A stretch of 64,000 nt of DNA from Aquitalea aquatilis (GCF_005155025.1 NZ_CP039731.1:310001-374000); one strand, 5' to 3'. Counted from the stretch's first letter, positions 28,382 through 42,082 are shown. Notes: generated by a model not told the origin, from the letters alone. A program made the numbers and translations.

Positions 28382-29722
28382 ATGGCATTTCTTCTTGACC
28401 GGCCTTCATTGCAGCGCCTGCCCCGTTTTCCGCTGAGCGCCGCCGCATTTACCACCCTGTCCAGCGCTACAGCGTTTCGTCATACCTTGCTGGCCGCCAT
28501 CGCCAGCGCCCGGCAGCGCATTTACCTCACGGCACTCTATCTGGAACAGGATGAGGCCGGTCGTGAAATACTGGCGGCACTGTTTGAGGCCAAACAAGCC
28601 AATCCGGCACTGGACGTACGCATCATGGTGGACTGGCACCGCGCACAGCGGGGTCGTATCGGCGAAAGCCACGACAGCTGCAACGCCGCCTGGTATCGAG
28701 AGGAATGCAGCCGCCACGCCGTCGAACTACCCATTTACGGCGTCCCGGCACAAACACGCGAACTGTTCGGCGTACTGCACCTGAAAGGTTTCATTGTCGA
28801 CAATCAGGTTATCTATAGCGGTGCCAGCCTGAACAATGTCTATCTGCACAAGCAGGACAAATACCGTTTCGACCGCTATCACCTGCTTGAAAATGCCGCA
28901 CTGGCCGACAGCATGGCCAAGCTGATGTGCCAGCACTTCTTCAATGACGAAGCGGTATTCCGGCTAGACAAACCAGTACCCAGCACCCGCAGCATCCGCA
29001 AGGAAATCCGCGCCTTTCGTACCCGGCTGGAAACCATACATTATACCCTGCCGCCAGAGCAGACCTGCCAGCACGGCATGGGTGTCACCCCGGTACTGGG
29101 ACTGGGCAAGGGCAACGCGCTGAATCGCCTCATCCTGCAATTGATCGCCAAGGCCGAGCAGCGGCTGGTCATTTGCACCCCCTACTTCAACTTCCCCATG
29201 GCGGTACTGCGCGCCATCAATCGCGCCCTGCGCCGTGGTGTGGAAGTCACCATCATCGTCGGCGACAAAACCGCCAATGATTTTTTCATTCCCGAATCCG
29301 AACCCTTCCGCTTGATTGCAGCACTGCCCTATCTGTATGAAATGAACCTGCGCCGCTTTGCCAAACGCCGCCAGGCACATATCGATGCCGGGAAACTCCA
29401 CCTGCAGCTATGGAAAGAGGGTGACAACAGCTACCACCTCAAGGGCATGTGGTGTGACCAGCAGTACATCTTGCTGACCGGAAACAATATGAATCCGCGC
29501 GCATTCAGGCTGGATCTGGAAAACGCCTTGCTGATTCACGATCCGGAACAGCAACTGCAAACGCAAAGCCATACCGAGCAGCAGCACATCCTGCAGCACA
29601 CCACCCGCGTCGACCATTACCGCCAACTCGACAACGTACGCCATTATCCACTCAAGATACGCACCTTGCTTACCCGTCTCAGCCGCGTTCGCATCGACCG
29701 CATGCTGAACCTCATGCTGTAA
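28382..29722 (+). CDS. pssA: CDP-diacylglycerol-serine O-phosphatidyltransferase
   Basis: A 446-residue member of the phospholipase D superfamily, the E. coli PssA type that makes phosphatidylserine, precursor of phosphatidylethanolamine. Two HKD-like motifs are visible: LHLKGFIVDNQVIYSGASLN (~residue 136) and YHLKGMWCDQQYILLTGNN (~residue 350). VDWHRAQRGRIG and LHKQDKYRFDRYHL match the E. coli enzyme closely. It has no membrane helix and is expected to bind ribosomes and the inner membrane peripherally. A strong terminator follows at 29745. Confidence 0.95.
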   Translation: MAFLLDRPSLQRLPRFPLSAAAFTTLSSATAFRHTLLAAIASARQRIYLTALYLEQDEAGREILAALFEAKQANPALDVRIMVDWHRAQRGRIGESHDSCNAAWYREECSRHAVELPIYGVPAQTRELFGVLHLKGFIVDNQVIYSGASLNNVYLHKQDKYRFDRYHLLENAALADSMAKLMCQHFFNDEAVFRLDKPVPSTRSIRKEIRAFRTRLETIHYTLPPEQTCQHGMGVTPVLGLGKGNALNRLILQLIAKAEQRLVICTPYFNFPMAVLRAINRALRRGVEVTIIVGDKTANDFFIPESEPFRLIAALPYLYEMNLRRFAKRRQAHIDAGKLHLQLWKEGDNSYHLKGMWCDQQYILLTGNNMNPRAFRLDLENALLIHDPEQQLQTQSHTEQQHILQHTTRVDHYRQLDNVRHYPLKIRTLLTRLSRVRIDRMLNLML

Positions 29723-29744
29723 CACGCCATCCCCAGACGCAACA

Positions 29745-29764
29745 AAGCCGCCCTTGGGCGGCTT
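29745..29764 (+). terminator. terminator of pssA
   Basis: Stem AAGCCGCCC / GGGCGGCTT with loop TT, 22 bases after the pssA stop. It lies back to back with the rRNA operon terminator. Confidence 0.8.
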
Positions 29765-29795
29765 GTGGGCACTCAGGCCAGGCCCAAACGCACAA

Positions 29796-29819
29796 AGCCC
29801 AGCTCGAGTGAGCTGGGCT
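29796..29819 (-). terminator. rRNA operon terminator
   Basis: Stem AGCCCAGCTC / GAGCTGGGCT with a 4-base loop, followed on the minus strand by TTTGTGCG, just beyond the 5S gene. Confidence 0.88.
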
Positions 29820-29831
29820 TCTGTATGGGGA

Positions 29832-29947
29832 GTCTGGCGGTGTCCTACTTTCACATGGCGAATGCCACACTATCATCGGCGCTAAGGCGTTTCACGGTCC
29901 TGTTCGGGATGGGAAGGCGTGGGACCACCTCGCTATGGCCACCAGAC
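29832..29947 (-). rRNA. rrf: 5S ribosomal RNA
   Basis: About 116 nt. On the minus strand the complementary ends (TGTCTGGTGG ... CACCGCCAGA) form helix I, and the conserved interior CGAACAGGACCGTGAAACGC and the GATGATAGTGTGGC region are present. Ends are accurate to a few bases. Confidence 0.95.
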
Positions 29948-30086
29948 ATAAACTGTCAACAAACTCGAAGAAGCTTTGTACCCCAGACTCCGTCTGGAAC
30001 ACTGAATTAATTAGATATCTTACTCTTGGATCTTTGATCGCGTCGCACATTCACTATCCATTCGGTCTCGGTCTCCCAAGCCACTC

Positions 30087-30095
30087 AAATGATAG
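30087..30095 (-). other. 3' arm of the 23S rRNA processing stem
   Basis: On the minus strand CTATCATTT directly after mature 23S can pair with AAATGATAG directly before it (32986-32994). Nearby, GAATGTGCGAC on the 3' side can extend pairing with GTCGCAC in the spacer before 23S. This is the expected RNase III stem. Confidence 0.7.
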
Positions 30096-30096
30096 G

Positions 30097-32985
<2,889 letters not shown>

Positions 32986-33261
32986 CTATCATTTCAGTAA
33001 CCTAAATTACCAATCCGACAGAATGTGTTTGTGCGACGTGCCACACCGCCCCTTTTGATATGGCGACATGACACTAGATACAATCAAATTCCCAAGATGA
33101 CGATTTGTCCTACATGCAGAATTAACTCCATGTATTTCATCTCGCCGTCTAATTAATTCGGCTTCTTCAGTTTGTTAAAGATCGGGCATTGTAAAAACAA
33201 CGCAAACAGAAATTCACGCAACCCTGACAGGTTGTGTGCGCTTTTGTTTGCACTGTAAGAA
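32986..33261 (-). other. tRNA-Ala to 23S internal spacer
   Basis: A 276-nt transcribed spacer without genes. It holds the 5' arm of the 23S processing stem (AAATGATAG at 32986-32994) and the GTCGCAC segment near 33034. The rest is AT-rich with nothing recognised. Confidence 0.7.
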
Positions 33262-33337
33262 TGGTGGAGGATGACGGGATCGAACCGACGACCCCCTGCT
33301 TGCAAAGCAGGTGCTCTCCCAACTGAGCTAATCCCCC
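33262..33337 (-). tRNA. tRNA-Ala(TGC)
   Basis: 76 nt with CCA encoded. The acceptor GGGGGAT pairs with ATCCTCC. The anticodon loop is CTTTGCAAG with anticodon TGC, and the T-loop GGTTCGATCC is standard. It occupies its usual place in the 16S-23S spacer, four bases after tRNA-Ile. Confidence 0.98.
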
Positions 33338-33341
33338 AAAC

Positions 33342-33418
33342 TGGTGGGTCTGGTAGGACTCGAACCTACGACCCCTGCGTTATCAACACAGTGCTCTAAC
33401 CAGCTGAGCTACAAACCC
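33342..33418 (-). tRNA. tRNA-Ile(GAT)
   Basis: 77 nt with CCA encoded. The acceptor GGGTTTG pairs with CAGACCC. The anticodon loop is TTGATAAC with anticodon GAT, and the T-loop GGTTCGAGTCC is standard. Confidence 0.98.
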
Positions 33419-33439
33419 AGTTACTACCCTTAAATCACG

Positions 33440-33474
33440 AATAACCGATAGGTTGTGAATACTTGACGATCGCC
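33440..33474 (-). other. 3' arm of the 16S rRNA processing stem
   Basis: In the transcript, GGCGATCGTCAAGTATTCAC and the following ACCTATCGGTTATT pair with the leader sequence at 35096-35129 (AATAACCGATAGGT ... ACTTGGCG). The two arms enclose mature 16S rRNA and form the expected RNase III stem. Confidence 0.85.
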
Positions 33475-33479
33475 TTCTC

Positions 33480-35019
<1,540 letters not shown>

Positions 35020-35095
35020 ATCTCATAGCAAATTTTCTGGCACGCAAGATCAAAGAAATAAACAAGTACTTCTTCTTCTTGCAGTGCAAGTATTT

Positions 35096-35129
35096 GGCTT
35101 TCGCCAAGTACTCACACCTATCGGTTATT
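35096..35129 (-). other. 5' arm of the 16S rRNA processing stem
   Basis: Leader segment AATAACCGATAGGT ... ACTTGGCGAAAGCC, complementary to 33440-33474 after the 16S gene. Confidence 0.85.
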
Positions 35130-35135
35130 CTGTTT

Positions 35136-35146
35136 TTTAAAGAGCG
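35136..35146 (-). promoter_or_regulatory. rRNA leader boxA antitermination site
   Basis: CGCTCTTTAAA on the minus strand, close to the boxA consensus TGCTCTTTAACA, about 55 bases downstream of the predicted transcription start. It should recruit the Nus antitermination complex. Confidence 0.75.
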
Positions 35147-35199
35147 GTGCAGGTCGCTGCGTTTCGTTTCCGTCGCTGCGTTGTCTGCTGAGGAGGCGA

Positions 35200-35228
35200 A
35201 CTATACCGCCGCACCCTGTCCTCGTCAA
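35200..35228 (-). promoter_or_regulatory. rRNA operon promoter
   Basis: On the minus strand: -35 TTGACG (35228-35223), a 17-bp spacer, -10 TATAGT (35205-35200), and a GC-rich discriminator TCGCCTCC. This layout fits a strong, growth-rate-regulated rRNA promoter. The stretch from here to 35433 (about 200 bp upstream) holds no gene that I can support. Confidence 0.85.
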
Positions 35229-35433
35229 CACTTTGTGCGAAGAAAAGTGCAGATTCTGGCCAAACATCGACTCTCATCGGGCTAAGTGACTGAGGGGAAA
35301 CGGCTTATGCCGTGGGGGTTTTATTACAGTCTTGCTGTGGGTGCGCAGAAACCGGCGCCTCCCCGTTCGCACTTGTCGTGATGGGTGGAGCTGGCTGGCG
35401 TAAAAAGGGGGGCACCACACCGACACCGACAGC

Positions 35434-35461
35434 AAAAAGCCCGGCTGACGCCGGGCTTTTT
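35434..35461 (-). terminator. terminator of trxA
   Basis: Stem AAAAAGCCCGGC / GCCGGGCTTTTT with loop TGAC, 28 bases beyond the trxA stop. The symmetry allows function in both directions. Confidence 0.9.
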
Positions 35462-35488
35462 GAGAAACCATGCTCAGGTTCTCAGCGT

Positions 35489-35851
35489 TTACTCATCTTG
35501 CGCCGCGATATCGGCTTTTACCTTTTCCATGTCCAGCTCGCGCAGCGCCTTGATCAGCTCTTCAAACTGGGCCGGCATCATGGCGCCAGACTGATTGAAG
35601 ACGATGATGCCATCCTTGAGTGCCATCAGCGTGGGGATGGAGCGGATCTGGAAGTGGGCGGCCAACTCCTGCTCTTCTTCGGTATTGATTTTGCCGAACA
35701 CGATATCCGGGTGCTTGAGCGCCGCCGCTTCGAAAGTGGGGCCAAACATTTTGCATGGCCCGCACCATTCGGCCCAGAAGTCGAGAATGACGATACCGCC
35801 CTTGTCGACGGTTTCATTGAAACTGCTGCCGGTGATATTGATGGTGGCCAT
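35489..35851 (-). CDS. trxA: thioredoxin
   Basis: A 120-residue thioredoxin with the active site WAEWCGPCK near residues 28-36 and the cis-proline loop IRSIPTL. It is about a dozen residues longer than E. coli Trx1 at the C-terminus (KALRELDMEKVKADIAAQDE). It reduces disulfides in the cytosol and is a probable electron donor for the 2-Cys peroxiredoxin at 10706. I chose the ATG at 35851 (MATINITGSSF), preceded by GGGAG, not the longer open frame. It is a single gene between two terminators. Confidence 0.93.
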   Translation of the reverse strand: MATINITGSSFNETVDKGGIVILDFWAEWCGPCKMFGPTFEAAALKHPDIVFGKINTEEEQELAAHFQIRSIPTLMALKDGIIVFNQSGAMMPAQFEELIKALRELDMEKVKADIAAQDE

Positions 35852-35988
35852 GCTGTGCTCCCTGGCGGTGTAGCGACACCGCGAATAAGTGATAGCAGCA
35901 AAGATGGGACTGGCAGCGGCATTTGCAAGTGCTGCCACCATGGTTTGTAGCAATCAGGATGATTGCGATGGGCTATTCCGACAAAGAC

Positions 35989-36011
35989 AAAGGCCCACTC
36001 AGTGGGCCTTT
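35989..36011. terminator. terminator after the isomerase gene
   Basis: Near-perfect palindrome AAAGGCCCACT / AGTGGGCCTTT, between the CHMI-family gene and trxA (both minus strand). The flank reads TTTGTCTTTGTC on the minus strand. Confidence 0.85.
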
Positions 36012-36039
36012 GTTCTCTCTATATAGTGTGCTGAGCGAT

Positions 36040-36387
36040 TTACAGCACCAGCTTGCTATAACTTTCTTTTTCCATCTGGCAGATTTCCACACACAGCTGG
36101 GTGCCTGGCGGCCCGGAAACTTGTTGCTGCAATACTGGCAGCAGGCTGGCGGACAGTTGCTGACGGGTAGCCAGATCACGCCCGGTCAGAATGTGCAGTT
36201 GCAGGTGAACAAATGGGTGAGCACCTGGCTCAGTGCCGGTCAGCCAGTCATCCAGCGAGATGGCCCGGCTTTTGATATCGACAGCCTGAAACTGCCCACT
36301 GGCCAGCAGCGTCTGGTTGATGGCCAGCAAGGTGGCGGGAACATCCAGCTGCAATCCTTTGCTGTACTGCATGATGATCTGCGGCAT
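36040..36387 (-). CDS. CHMI-family isomerase (5-carboxymethyl-2-hydroxymuconate isomerase-like)
   Basis: A 115-residue protein of the tautomerase superfamily CHMI branch. It starts MPQIIMQYS with the N-terminal proline that acts as the catalytic base after Met removal, and ends with EICQMEKESYSKLVL, typical of HpaF/CHMI. The known activity is in homoprotocatechuate degradation, but no other gene of that pathway is near, so the physiological substrate is open. Its start is one base after the stop of the rRNA methyltransferase, so the two are translationally coupled. Confidence 0.78.
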   Translation of the reverse strand: MPQIIMQYSKGLQLDVPATLLAINQTLLASGQFQAVDIKSRAISLDDWLTGTEPGAHPFVHLQLHILTGRDLATRQQLSASLLPVLQQQVSGPPGTQLCVEICQMEKESYSKLVL

Positions 36388-36388
36388 G

Positions 36389-37339
36389 TCAGGCTGCTTT
36401 CTTTTTCAGCTGATAACACTGGTGAATCTTGCGGTTGCGGAAGTCTTCCGGCACCGACTGGGCGCTGATGTCGCGGATGTGATAGTCCTCGGCCAGCCGC
36501 TCGTCCAGCACGAAGCTGCGCAGATTATTGGAGAAGTACAGCGTGCCGCCCGGTGCCAGCAGGGCCATGGCATAGTCGATGAGCCAGACGTGATCGCGCT
36601 GGACATCGAGAATGTCCTGCATTTTTTTGGAGTTGGAGAAGGTGGGCGGGTCCATCACGATGAGGTCGAACTGTTTGCCTTCGTCCACCGCTTGTTCCAG
36701 ATACTGGAACACATCGGCGCGTACCAGCTGGTGGCGCGCCAGATCCAGCCCGTTCAGTTCGAAGTTGCGGCGCGACCAGTCCTGATAGGTGTTGGACATG
36801 TCAACGGTTTCGGAACTGACCGCGCCGCCCGCGCCGGCGTAAACGGTAAAGCTGCCGGTATAGGCAAACAGATTGAGAAAGCGCTTGCCGGCGGCTTCTT
36901 CGCGCACGCGCTTGCGCGTGTTGCGGTGATCCAGAAACAGGCCGGTATCCAGATAGGCATCCAGATTGACAATGAAGCGCTGGCCAAACTCCTCCACGAT
37001 GAAGTCATCACCCAGCTTGCCCACTTTTTCATACTGGCTGACGCCCTTCTGGCGGCGACGGCTTTTCAGGGTGATGGCCTGCGGTGCGCGACCGGTGACC
37101 TCGGCAATGGCGGCGATAATGGCGGCAATCCACTGCTGATAGACTTCGTCTTCCATTGCCCAGCCGGTATCGTACTCCTGCAGGTGCACGCGCTCGCCGT
37201 ACAGGTCGACCGCCAGCGGAAACTGCGGCACGTCCTTGTCGTAGACACGCCAGGCATCCAGCCCTTGGCGTGAGGCCCACTTGGCGTAGTGCTTGTAATT
37301 TTTCTGCAGCCGGTTGGCAAAGGCGGAGACATCGACCAT
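36389..37339 (-). CDS. rlmK: stand-alone RlmK-type 23S rRNA methyltransferase
   Basis: A 316-residue class I SAM methyltransferase that matches the C-terminal (RlmK) half of the fused E. coli RlmKL. The family stretches are YLDTGLFLDHRNTR, LNLFAYTGSFTVYAG (SAM motif I), TVDMSNTYQDWSRRN and MDPPTFSNSKKM. E. coli RlmK makes m7G2069 in 23S rRNA. The RlmL half with its THUMP domain is not fused here and not in the window. I set the start at 37339 (MVDVSAFANRLQ) with AAGGA upstream. It heads a two-gene unit with the CHMI-like gene. Confidence 0.85.
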   Translation of the reverse strand: MVDVSAFANRLQKNYKHYAKWASRQGLDAWRVYDKDVPQFPLAVDLYGERVHLQEYDTGWAMEDEVYQQWIAAIIAAIAEVTGRAPQAITLKSRRRQKGVSQYEKVGKLGDDFIVEEFGQRFIVNLDAYLDTGLFLDHRNTRKRVREEAAGKRFLNLFAYTGSFTVYAGAGGAVSSETVDMSNTYQDWSRRNFELNGLDLARHQLVRADVFQYLEQAVDEGKQFDLIVMDPPTFSNSKKMQDILDVQRDHVWLIDYAMALLAPGGTLYFSNNLRSFVLDERLAEDYHIRDISAQSVPEDFRNRKIHQCYQLKKKAA

Positions 37340-37455
37340 AACATTCCTTGGCGACAGCGGCCGGTGTGGCACTGCCGGGTAATTCATTCGGACAAAAACA
37401 AACGCGCGCCAGCATAAGCTACCGGCGCGCGCATCAGCAAGTCCCGCTTTACCGC

Positions 37456-37950
37456 CTATTCAGGCTGATACATGGCGATCAGCTTGCGATAGACCGGCTC
37501 GGGCAGATACTGGCGAATCATGTTCTGCCAGCCACGCGGGCCGACCAGGCCCTTGACCATGGTGGAGGACACTTCGGCATATTCCCGCGGCGGCAGCAGG
37601 AAGATGGTGGTGATGTCCGGGTGCAGGTCCGAGTTGATGTAACGCATGGTGCGTTCGTATTCGTAGTCGCTGGCGGTACGAATGCCGCGAATGATGTAGT
37701 TGGCACCGATGCTCTGGGCGTAATTCACCAGGAACTGGTTTTCGAACACGTCTACCCGCAGCTTGTTGAAGCCTCGGGTGACGGCACGCAGCATCTCGAC
37801 GCGCTCATCCACACTGAAGGTACAGTGTTTTTCCGGATTCACGCCGACCGCCACGATGAGTTCGTCGAACAGCTCTACCGCTTCGCGAATCATCCACAAG
37901 TGACCGTTGGTGACCGGGTCAAAACTTCCGGCGTACACGGCTCTTTTCAA
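37456..37950 (-). CDS. coaD: phosphopantetheine adenylyltransferase (TTG start)
   Basis: A 164-residue nucleotidyltransferase for the fourth step of coenzyme A synthesis. It has the TNGH form of the HxGH motif in [11 protein letters not shown] and the [15 protein letters not shown] motif. The frame is open far upstream, but homology begins at [11 protein letters not shown], directly after a TTG at 37950 with AAGGGAAG eight bases before it. An ATG at 37980 would add ten residues with a poor ribosome site. I therefore favour the TTG. The gene has no operon partner. Confidence 0.93.
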   Translation of the reverse strand: MKRAVYAGSFDPVTNGHLWMIREAVELFDELIVAVGVNPEKHCTFSVDERVEMLRAVTRGFNKLRVDVFENQFLVNYAQSIGANYIIRGIRTASDYEYERTMRYINSDLHPDITTIFLLPPREYAEVSSTMVKGLVGPRGWQNMIRQYLPEPVYRKLIAMYQPE

Positions 37951-38110
37951 TTCTCGCTTCCCTTTGGATGTGTGTGCCATGGCGACTGTATCGTGCAGAG
38001 TAAGGGGGGTAAAGGCATTTTTGTTGCAGTGCGCCAAAAATGCGGCATAACGGCGGGCTTTTGCGTCTTTTACATCATGATTGCAGATCATTCTGGTGCA
38101 AGAAGCAAGA

Positions 38111-38133
38111 AAGGCCGACAAAAAGCCGGCCTT
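38111..38133 (-). terminator. terminator of the dpp operon
   Basis: Stem AAGGCCG / CGGCCTT around an 8-9-base loop, with TTTCTTGCTTC following on the minus strand, 27 bases after the dppF stop. Confidence 0.75.
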
Positions 38134-38159
38134 CGTCATCAAAACCGCACCGGAATGGG

Positions 38160-39134
38160 TCAGCTATTGATGTTTTCCGCGTGATGGCAGGCAATCATCC
38201 GCTCGTCGAGCGCACGCAATTCGGGCACTTCCTGCTGGCAACGCTCGTTGGCAAACGGGCAGCGCTTGTGGAAGGTGCAGCCGGATGGCGGATTCAGCGG
38301 ACTGGGCAGTTCGCCATGAATCTTGATCTTGATGCGGCGGTCTTCCGGATGGATCGAGGGCGTGGCCGACAACAAGGCCTGGGTATAAGGATGCAGCGGG
38401 CGCGAGTAGATCTTTTCCTTGGCCCCCACTTCCACCGCACGTCCCAGATACATCACCATCAATTCATCTGCCACATGCTCCACCACCGCCAGATTGTGCG
38501 AGATGAACACATAGGCGGTATTGAACTCCTCCTGCAGATCCATGAACAGGTTCAGCACCTGCGCCTGGATGGACACGTCCAGCGCCGAGGTCGGCTCGTC
38601 GGCCACCACGATTCGGGGATTCAGCATCATGGCGCGGGCAATGGCGATACGCTGACGCTGGCCGCCGGAGAACATGTGCGGATAACGGTAGTAATGTTCC
38701 GGACGCAGACCGACCCGCGTCATCATGGCGCGCACGCGTTCTTCGCGCTCGCTGGCGGACAGGCTGGTATTGATGTCCAGTGGCTCGCCCAGCTGGGTGC
38801 CAATCTTCTGGCGCGGATTGAGCGAGGCGTAGGGGTTCTGGAACACCATCTGCACCTTGGTACGCATGGCTTTCAGTTCGGCCTTGCTGGCGGTGGCTGC
38901 ATCCTGCCCTTCCAGCAATAGCGAGCCGGCAGTCGGCGCTTCGATCAGTGTCAGCTGGCGCGCCAGCGTGGACTTGCCACAACCGGACTCGCCCACCACC
39001 GCCAGCGTCTTGCCGGCAGTCAGTTCAAAGGAGACGCCATTGAGCGCCTTGACCTGGGCCGCCGGCTTGAAAAAGCCCTGGGCGACATCGTAATAACGGG
39101 TGAGATCCCGTGCCTGCAATACGGTGCTCATCAT
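38160..39134 (-). CDS. dppF: dipeptide ABC transporter ATPase DppF
   Basis: A 324-residue ATPase with Walker [10 protein letters not shown], signature [13 protein letters not shown], Walker [13 protein letters not shown], and the C-terminal oligopeptide/dipeptide extension with a cysteine cluster ([17 protein letters not shown]). It energises peptide import together with DppD. It is the last gene of dppABCDF and overlaps dppD by 4 bases (ATGA). Confidence 0.92.
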   Translation of the reverse strand: MMSTVLQARDLTRYYDVAQGFFKPAAQVKALNGVSFELTAGKTLAVVGESGCGKSTLARQLTLIEAPTAGSLLLEGQDAATASKAELKAMRTKVQMVFQNPYASLNPRQKIGTQLGEPLDINTSLSASEREERVRAMMTRVGLRPEHYYRYPHMFSGGQRQRIAIARAMMLNPRIVVADEPTSALDVSIQAQVLNLFMDLQEEFNTAYVFISHNLAVVEHVADELMVMYLGRAVEVGAKEKIYSRPLHPYTQALLSATPSIHPEDRRIKIKIHGELPSPLNPPSGCTFHKRCPFANERCQQEVPELRALDERMIACHHAENINS

Positions 39135-40102
39135 GCCTCCTTGGCCGTAATCGGGTAGTGGCAGCGCACGACGCCACCTTCAATAGCGGTCAGGCCCGGA
39201 CGTTGGGCCTTGCACTTGTCCTCGACATAGGGACAGCGCGGAGACAACAGGCAGCCGGATGGCCGGTCGTACTGGCCGGGCACGATGCCGGCCAGCGTGG
39301 ACAGGCGATGCGCCCCCTTGCTGTGTTCCGGGATCGACTTGAGCAGCGCTTCGGTATAGGGATGAGCCGGTTTACGGAAGATGCCCGGCACTTTGGCCAT
39401 TTCCGCCACCTGGCCGGCATACATTACCGCCACCTTGTGCGCGACTTCAGCCACCACGGCCAGATCGTGGGTAATCATGATCAGCGCCATGTTCTGGCTT
39501 TTTTGCAGATTGACCAGCAAGTCCATGATCTGCGCCTGGATAGTGACATCCAGCGCCGTGGTGGGCTCGTCGGCAATCAGCAACTTGGGGCTACAGGCGA
39601 TGGCCATGGCGATGACCACGCGCTGGCTCATACCGCCGGACAGCTGGTGCGGATAGGCTGCCAGACGGCTGGCTGCCGCCGGGATTTCCACCATTTCCAT
39701 CAGTTCCAGCGCACGCTGCTTCAACGCAGCGCCGCGCAGGCCCTGATGGATTTTCAGCACTTCCATGATCTGGTAACCCACGGTGTAGCTGGGGTTGAGC
39801 GAGGTCATCGGGTCCTGAAAGATCATGGCAATATCCTTGCCGACGATCTTGCGCCGCTCACGCGCCGAGATGGTGAGCAGGTTCTTGCCATCAAACTGCA
39901 GAGTATCCGCCACGATGCGGCCCTGCCCTTCCAGCAGGCCCATCATCGCCATCATGGTGACCGATTTGCCCGAACCGGACTCGCCGACGATGCCGACGAT
40001 TTCGCCCTGATCAACCGTCAGGTCCAGGCCTTCCACCGCGCGGAAGGGATTGTGTTGCGAACCGAACTCCACCGAGAGGTTCTTGATTTCCAGCAGGCTC
40101 AT
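39131..40102 (-). CDS. dppD: dipeptide ABC transporter ATPase DppD
   Basis: A 323-residue ATPase with Walker [10 protein letters not shown], signature [14 protein letters not shown], Walker [13 protein letters not shown], and the C-terminal extension [17 protein letters not shown], whose cysteines are reported to hold an iron-sulfur cluster in DppD proteins. It pairs with DppF beneath the DppB/DppC channel. It starts 10 bases after the dppC stop. Confidence 0.92.
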   Translation of the reverse strand: MSLLEIKNLSVEFGSQHNPFRAVEGLDLTVDQGEIVGIVGESGSGKSVTMMAMMGLLEGQGRIVADTLQFDGKNLLTISARERRKIVGKDIAMIFQDPMTSLNPSYTVGYQIMEVLKIHQGLRGAALKQRALELMEMVEIPAAASRLAAYPHQLSGGMSQRVVIAMAIACSPKLLIADEPTTALDVTIQAQIMDLLVNLQKSQNMALIMITHDLAVVAEVAHKVAVMYAGQVAEMAKVPGIFRKPAHPYTEALLKSIPEHSKGAHRLSTLAGIVPGQYDRPSGCLLSPRCPYVEDKCKAQRPGLTAIEGGVVRCHYPITAKEA

Positions 40103-40112
40103 ACATCCCTCC

Positions 40113-41036
40113 TCAGGCGGCGCGCTTCAGTTTCGGATCCAGCGCATCGCGCAGGCCGTCACCCATCAGGTTGATGGCCAACACCGACAGCAAAATGGTC
40201 AGGCCCGGCAGAGACACCACCCACCAGGCACGCTCGATGTAATCACGGGCAGACGCCAGCATGGTGCCCCACTCCGGCGTGGGCGGCTGAACGCCCAAGC
40301 CCAGAAAGCCCAGCGCAGCGATTTCCAGAATGGCCGAGGAGAAGCTCATGGTGGCATGCACGATCAGCGGTGCCATGCAGTTGGGCAGCACGGTGTTGAA
40401 CATCAGGCGGAACAGCCCGGCACCGGACACGCGCGAGGCGGTGACGTAATCACGGTTCAGCTCGGTCATGGCCGAGGCGCGGGTCAGCCGCACATAGGCC
40501 GGCAAGGACACCGTGGCAATGGCGATCATGGCATTCATCAGGCCAGGTCCCAGAATGGCCATGATGGCTACCGCCAGCAACAGCGAAGGCAAGGCCATCA
40601 TGATGTCCATGACGCGCATGATCACCCCGCCCAAGACCTTGGGGAAAAAGGCCGCCAGCAAGCCCAGCACCACGCCCGGAATCAGCGCCAGCAGTACCGA
40701 GCACATGCCGATGAACAGCGACAGGCGCGCACCGTAGATCAGGCGCGACAGGATGTCGCGACCCAGCTCATCGGTACCCAGCAAAAACTGGGCCGAACCG
40801 CCATCCAGCCAGGCTGGCGGTGTCAGCAGATGCTCACGGTATTGTTCGATGGGACTGTAGGGTGCCACGACAGGAGCCAGAATGGCGCACAGCAGCACGA
40901 TGCTCATGAAGATCAGCCCGGCCACGGCACCCTTGTTATAGGAAAAGCCCTGCCAGAACTCCTTGAATGGCGAGGGGTAGCTCAGCGCCGCATCTTCGGC
41001 AGCCGACGCGACGGTAGAGGTGTTTGCATTAGTCAT
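40113..41036 (-). CDS. dppC: dipeptide ABC transporter permease DppC
   Basis: A 307-residue permease with about six helices and the OppC-type cytoplasmic N-terminus ([22 protein letters not shown]). The EAA loop for ATPase contact is [23 protein letters not shown]. The start at 41036 ([11 protein letters not shown]) was chosen over a longer frame that lacks homology. It follows dppB by 17 bases. Confidence 0.92.
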   Translation of the reverse strand: MTNANTSTVASAAEDAALSYPSPFKEFWQGFSYNKGAVAGLIFMSIVLLCAILAPVVAPYSPIEQYREHLLTPPAWLDGGSAQFLLGTDELGRDILSRLIYGARLSLFIGMCSVLLALIPGVVLGLLAAFFPKVLGGVIMRVMDIMMALPSLLLAVAIMAILGPGLMNAMIAIATVSLPAYVRLTRASAMTELNRDYVTASRVSGAGLFRLMFNTVLPNCMAPLIVHATMSFSSAILEIAALGFLGLGVQPPTPEWGTMLASARDYIERAWWVVSLPGLTILLSVLAINLMGDGLRDALDPKLKRAA

Positions 41037-41053
41037 AGCGATACCTGCAAGCG

Positions 41054-42082
41054 TTATTTGGCGTGACGGATACGCGGATTGGCGACACCGTACAGAATAT
41101 CCACGATGAAATTGGTGACGATCACCAGCGTGGCCACGATCAGGATGCCGTTTTGCACCACGGGATAATCGCGGCGGCTGATGGCATCGATCAGCCATTT
41201 GCCGATGCCGGGCCAGGAGAAGATGGTTTCGGTCAGCACGGCGCCGCCCATCAGCGTGCCCACTTGCAGGCCGATCACCGTCAGTACCGGAATCAGCGCA
41301 TTACGCAGGGTATGCACAAAGATGACACGCGCCGGCGACAGGCCCTTGGCACGGGCGGTACGCACATAGTCTTCGCGCAGCACTTCCAACATCGAGGAGC
41401 GGGTCATCCGGGCAATCACCGCCAGCGGAATGGTCCCCAGCACGATGGCCGGCAGGATCAGATGCATCAGGGCATCCTTGAAGGCGCCGGCATTGGCCGC
41501 CGGATCGGCCGCTTCGGCCAGCCAGGTATCGATCAGCATGAAGCCGGTGCGCGGCGTGATGTCATAAGCCAGATCCAGCCGGCCGGAAACCGGTGTCCAG
41601 CCCAGCTTGACCGAGAAGAACATGATGAGAATCAGGCCCCACCAGAAAATCGGCATGGAAAAACCAGTGAGCGAAATGCCCATCACACCGTGATCCAGAA
41701 TCGACCCGCGCTTGATGGCAGCAGTGACACCAGCCAGCAGGCCGAACACCACGGCAAACAGCATGGCGGCCAGCGCCAGCTCCAGCGTGGCGGGAAACAG
41801 TGTCTTGAACTCGACCCAGACACTGCTCTTGGTCACCAGCGACTCACCCAGATTGCCATGCAGCAGATTGCTGATGTAATCGATGTATTGCGCATACAGT
41901 GGTTTATCCAGGCCAAGACGGTGCATGGCATCGGCGTGCATCTGCGGATCCAGCGTGCGCTCGCCCACCATGACTTCGACCGGGTCCCCGGGAATCATGC
42001 GGATAAGGCCGAAAGTCAGCAGGGTAATGCCGAAGAACGTGGGAATCAGTAAACCCAGTCTGCGGAAAATGAAAGACAACAT
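41054..42082 (-). CDS. dppB: dipeptide ABC transporter permease DppB
   Basis: A 342-residue permease with the BPD inner-membrane domain. The N-terminus MLSFIFRRLGLLIPTFFGIT is typical of DppB/OppB, and the EAA loop is YVRTARAKGLSPARVIFVHTL. It forms the translocation pore with DppC. I placed the start at 42082, where GGGAG precedes the ATG. The 437-bp gap to dppA contains a strong stem-loop and about 370 bases otherwise without recognised content. Confidence 0.92.
   Translation of the reverse strand: MLSFIFRRLGLLIPTFFGITLLTFGLIRMIPGDPVEVMVGERTLDPQMHADAMHRLGLDKPLYAQYIDYISNLLHGNLGESLVTKSSVWVEFKTLFPATLELALAAMLFAVVFGLLAGVTAAIKRGSILDHGVMGISLTGFSMPIFWWGLILIMFFSVKLGWTPVSGRLDLAYDITPRTGFMLIDTWLAEAADPAANAGAFKDALMHLILPAIVLGTIPLAVIARMTRSSMLEVLREDYVRTARAKGLSPARVIFVHTLRNALIPVLTVIGLQVGTLMGGAVLTETIFSWPGIGKWLIDAISRRDYPVVQNGILIVATLVIVTNFIVDILYGVANPRIRHAK

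Noticed and set aside
36040-36387. Evidence for a complete homoprotocatechuate pathway
   Set aside because: Only a single CHMI-like gene is present. No dioxygenase, dehydrogenase or decarboxylase genes lie nearby.
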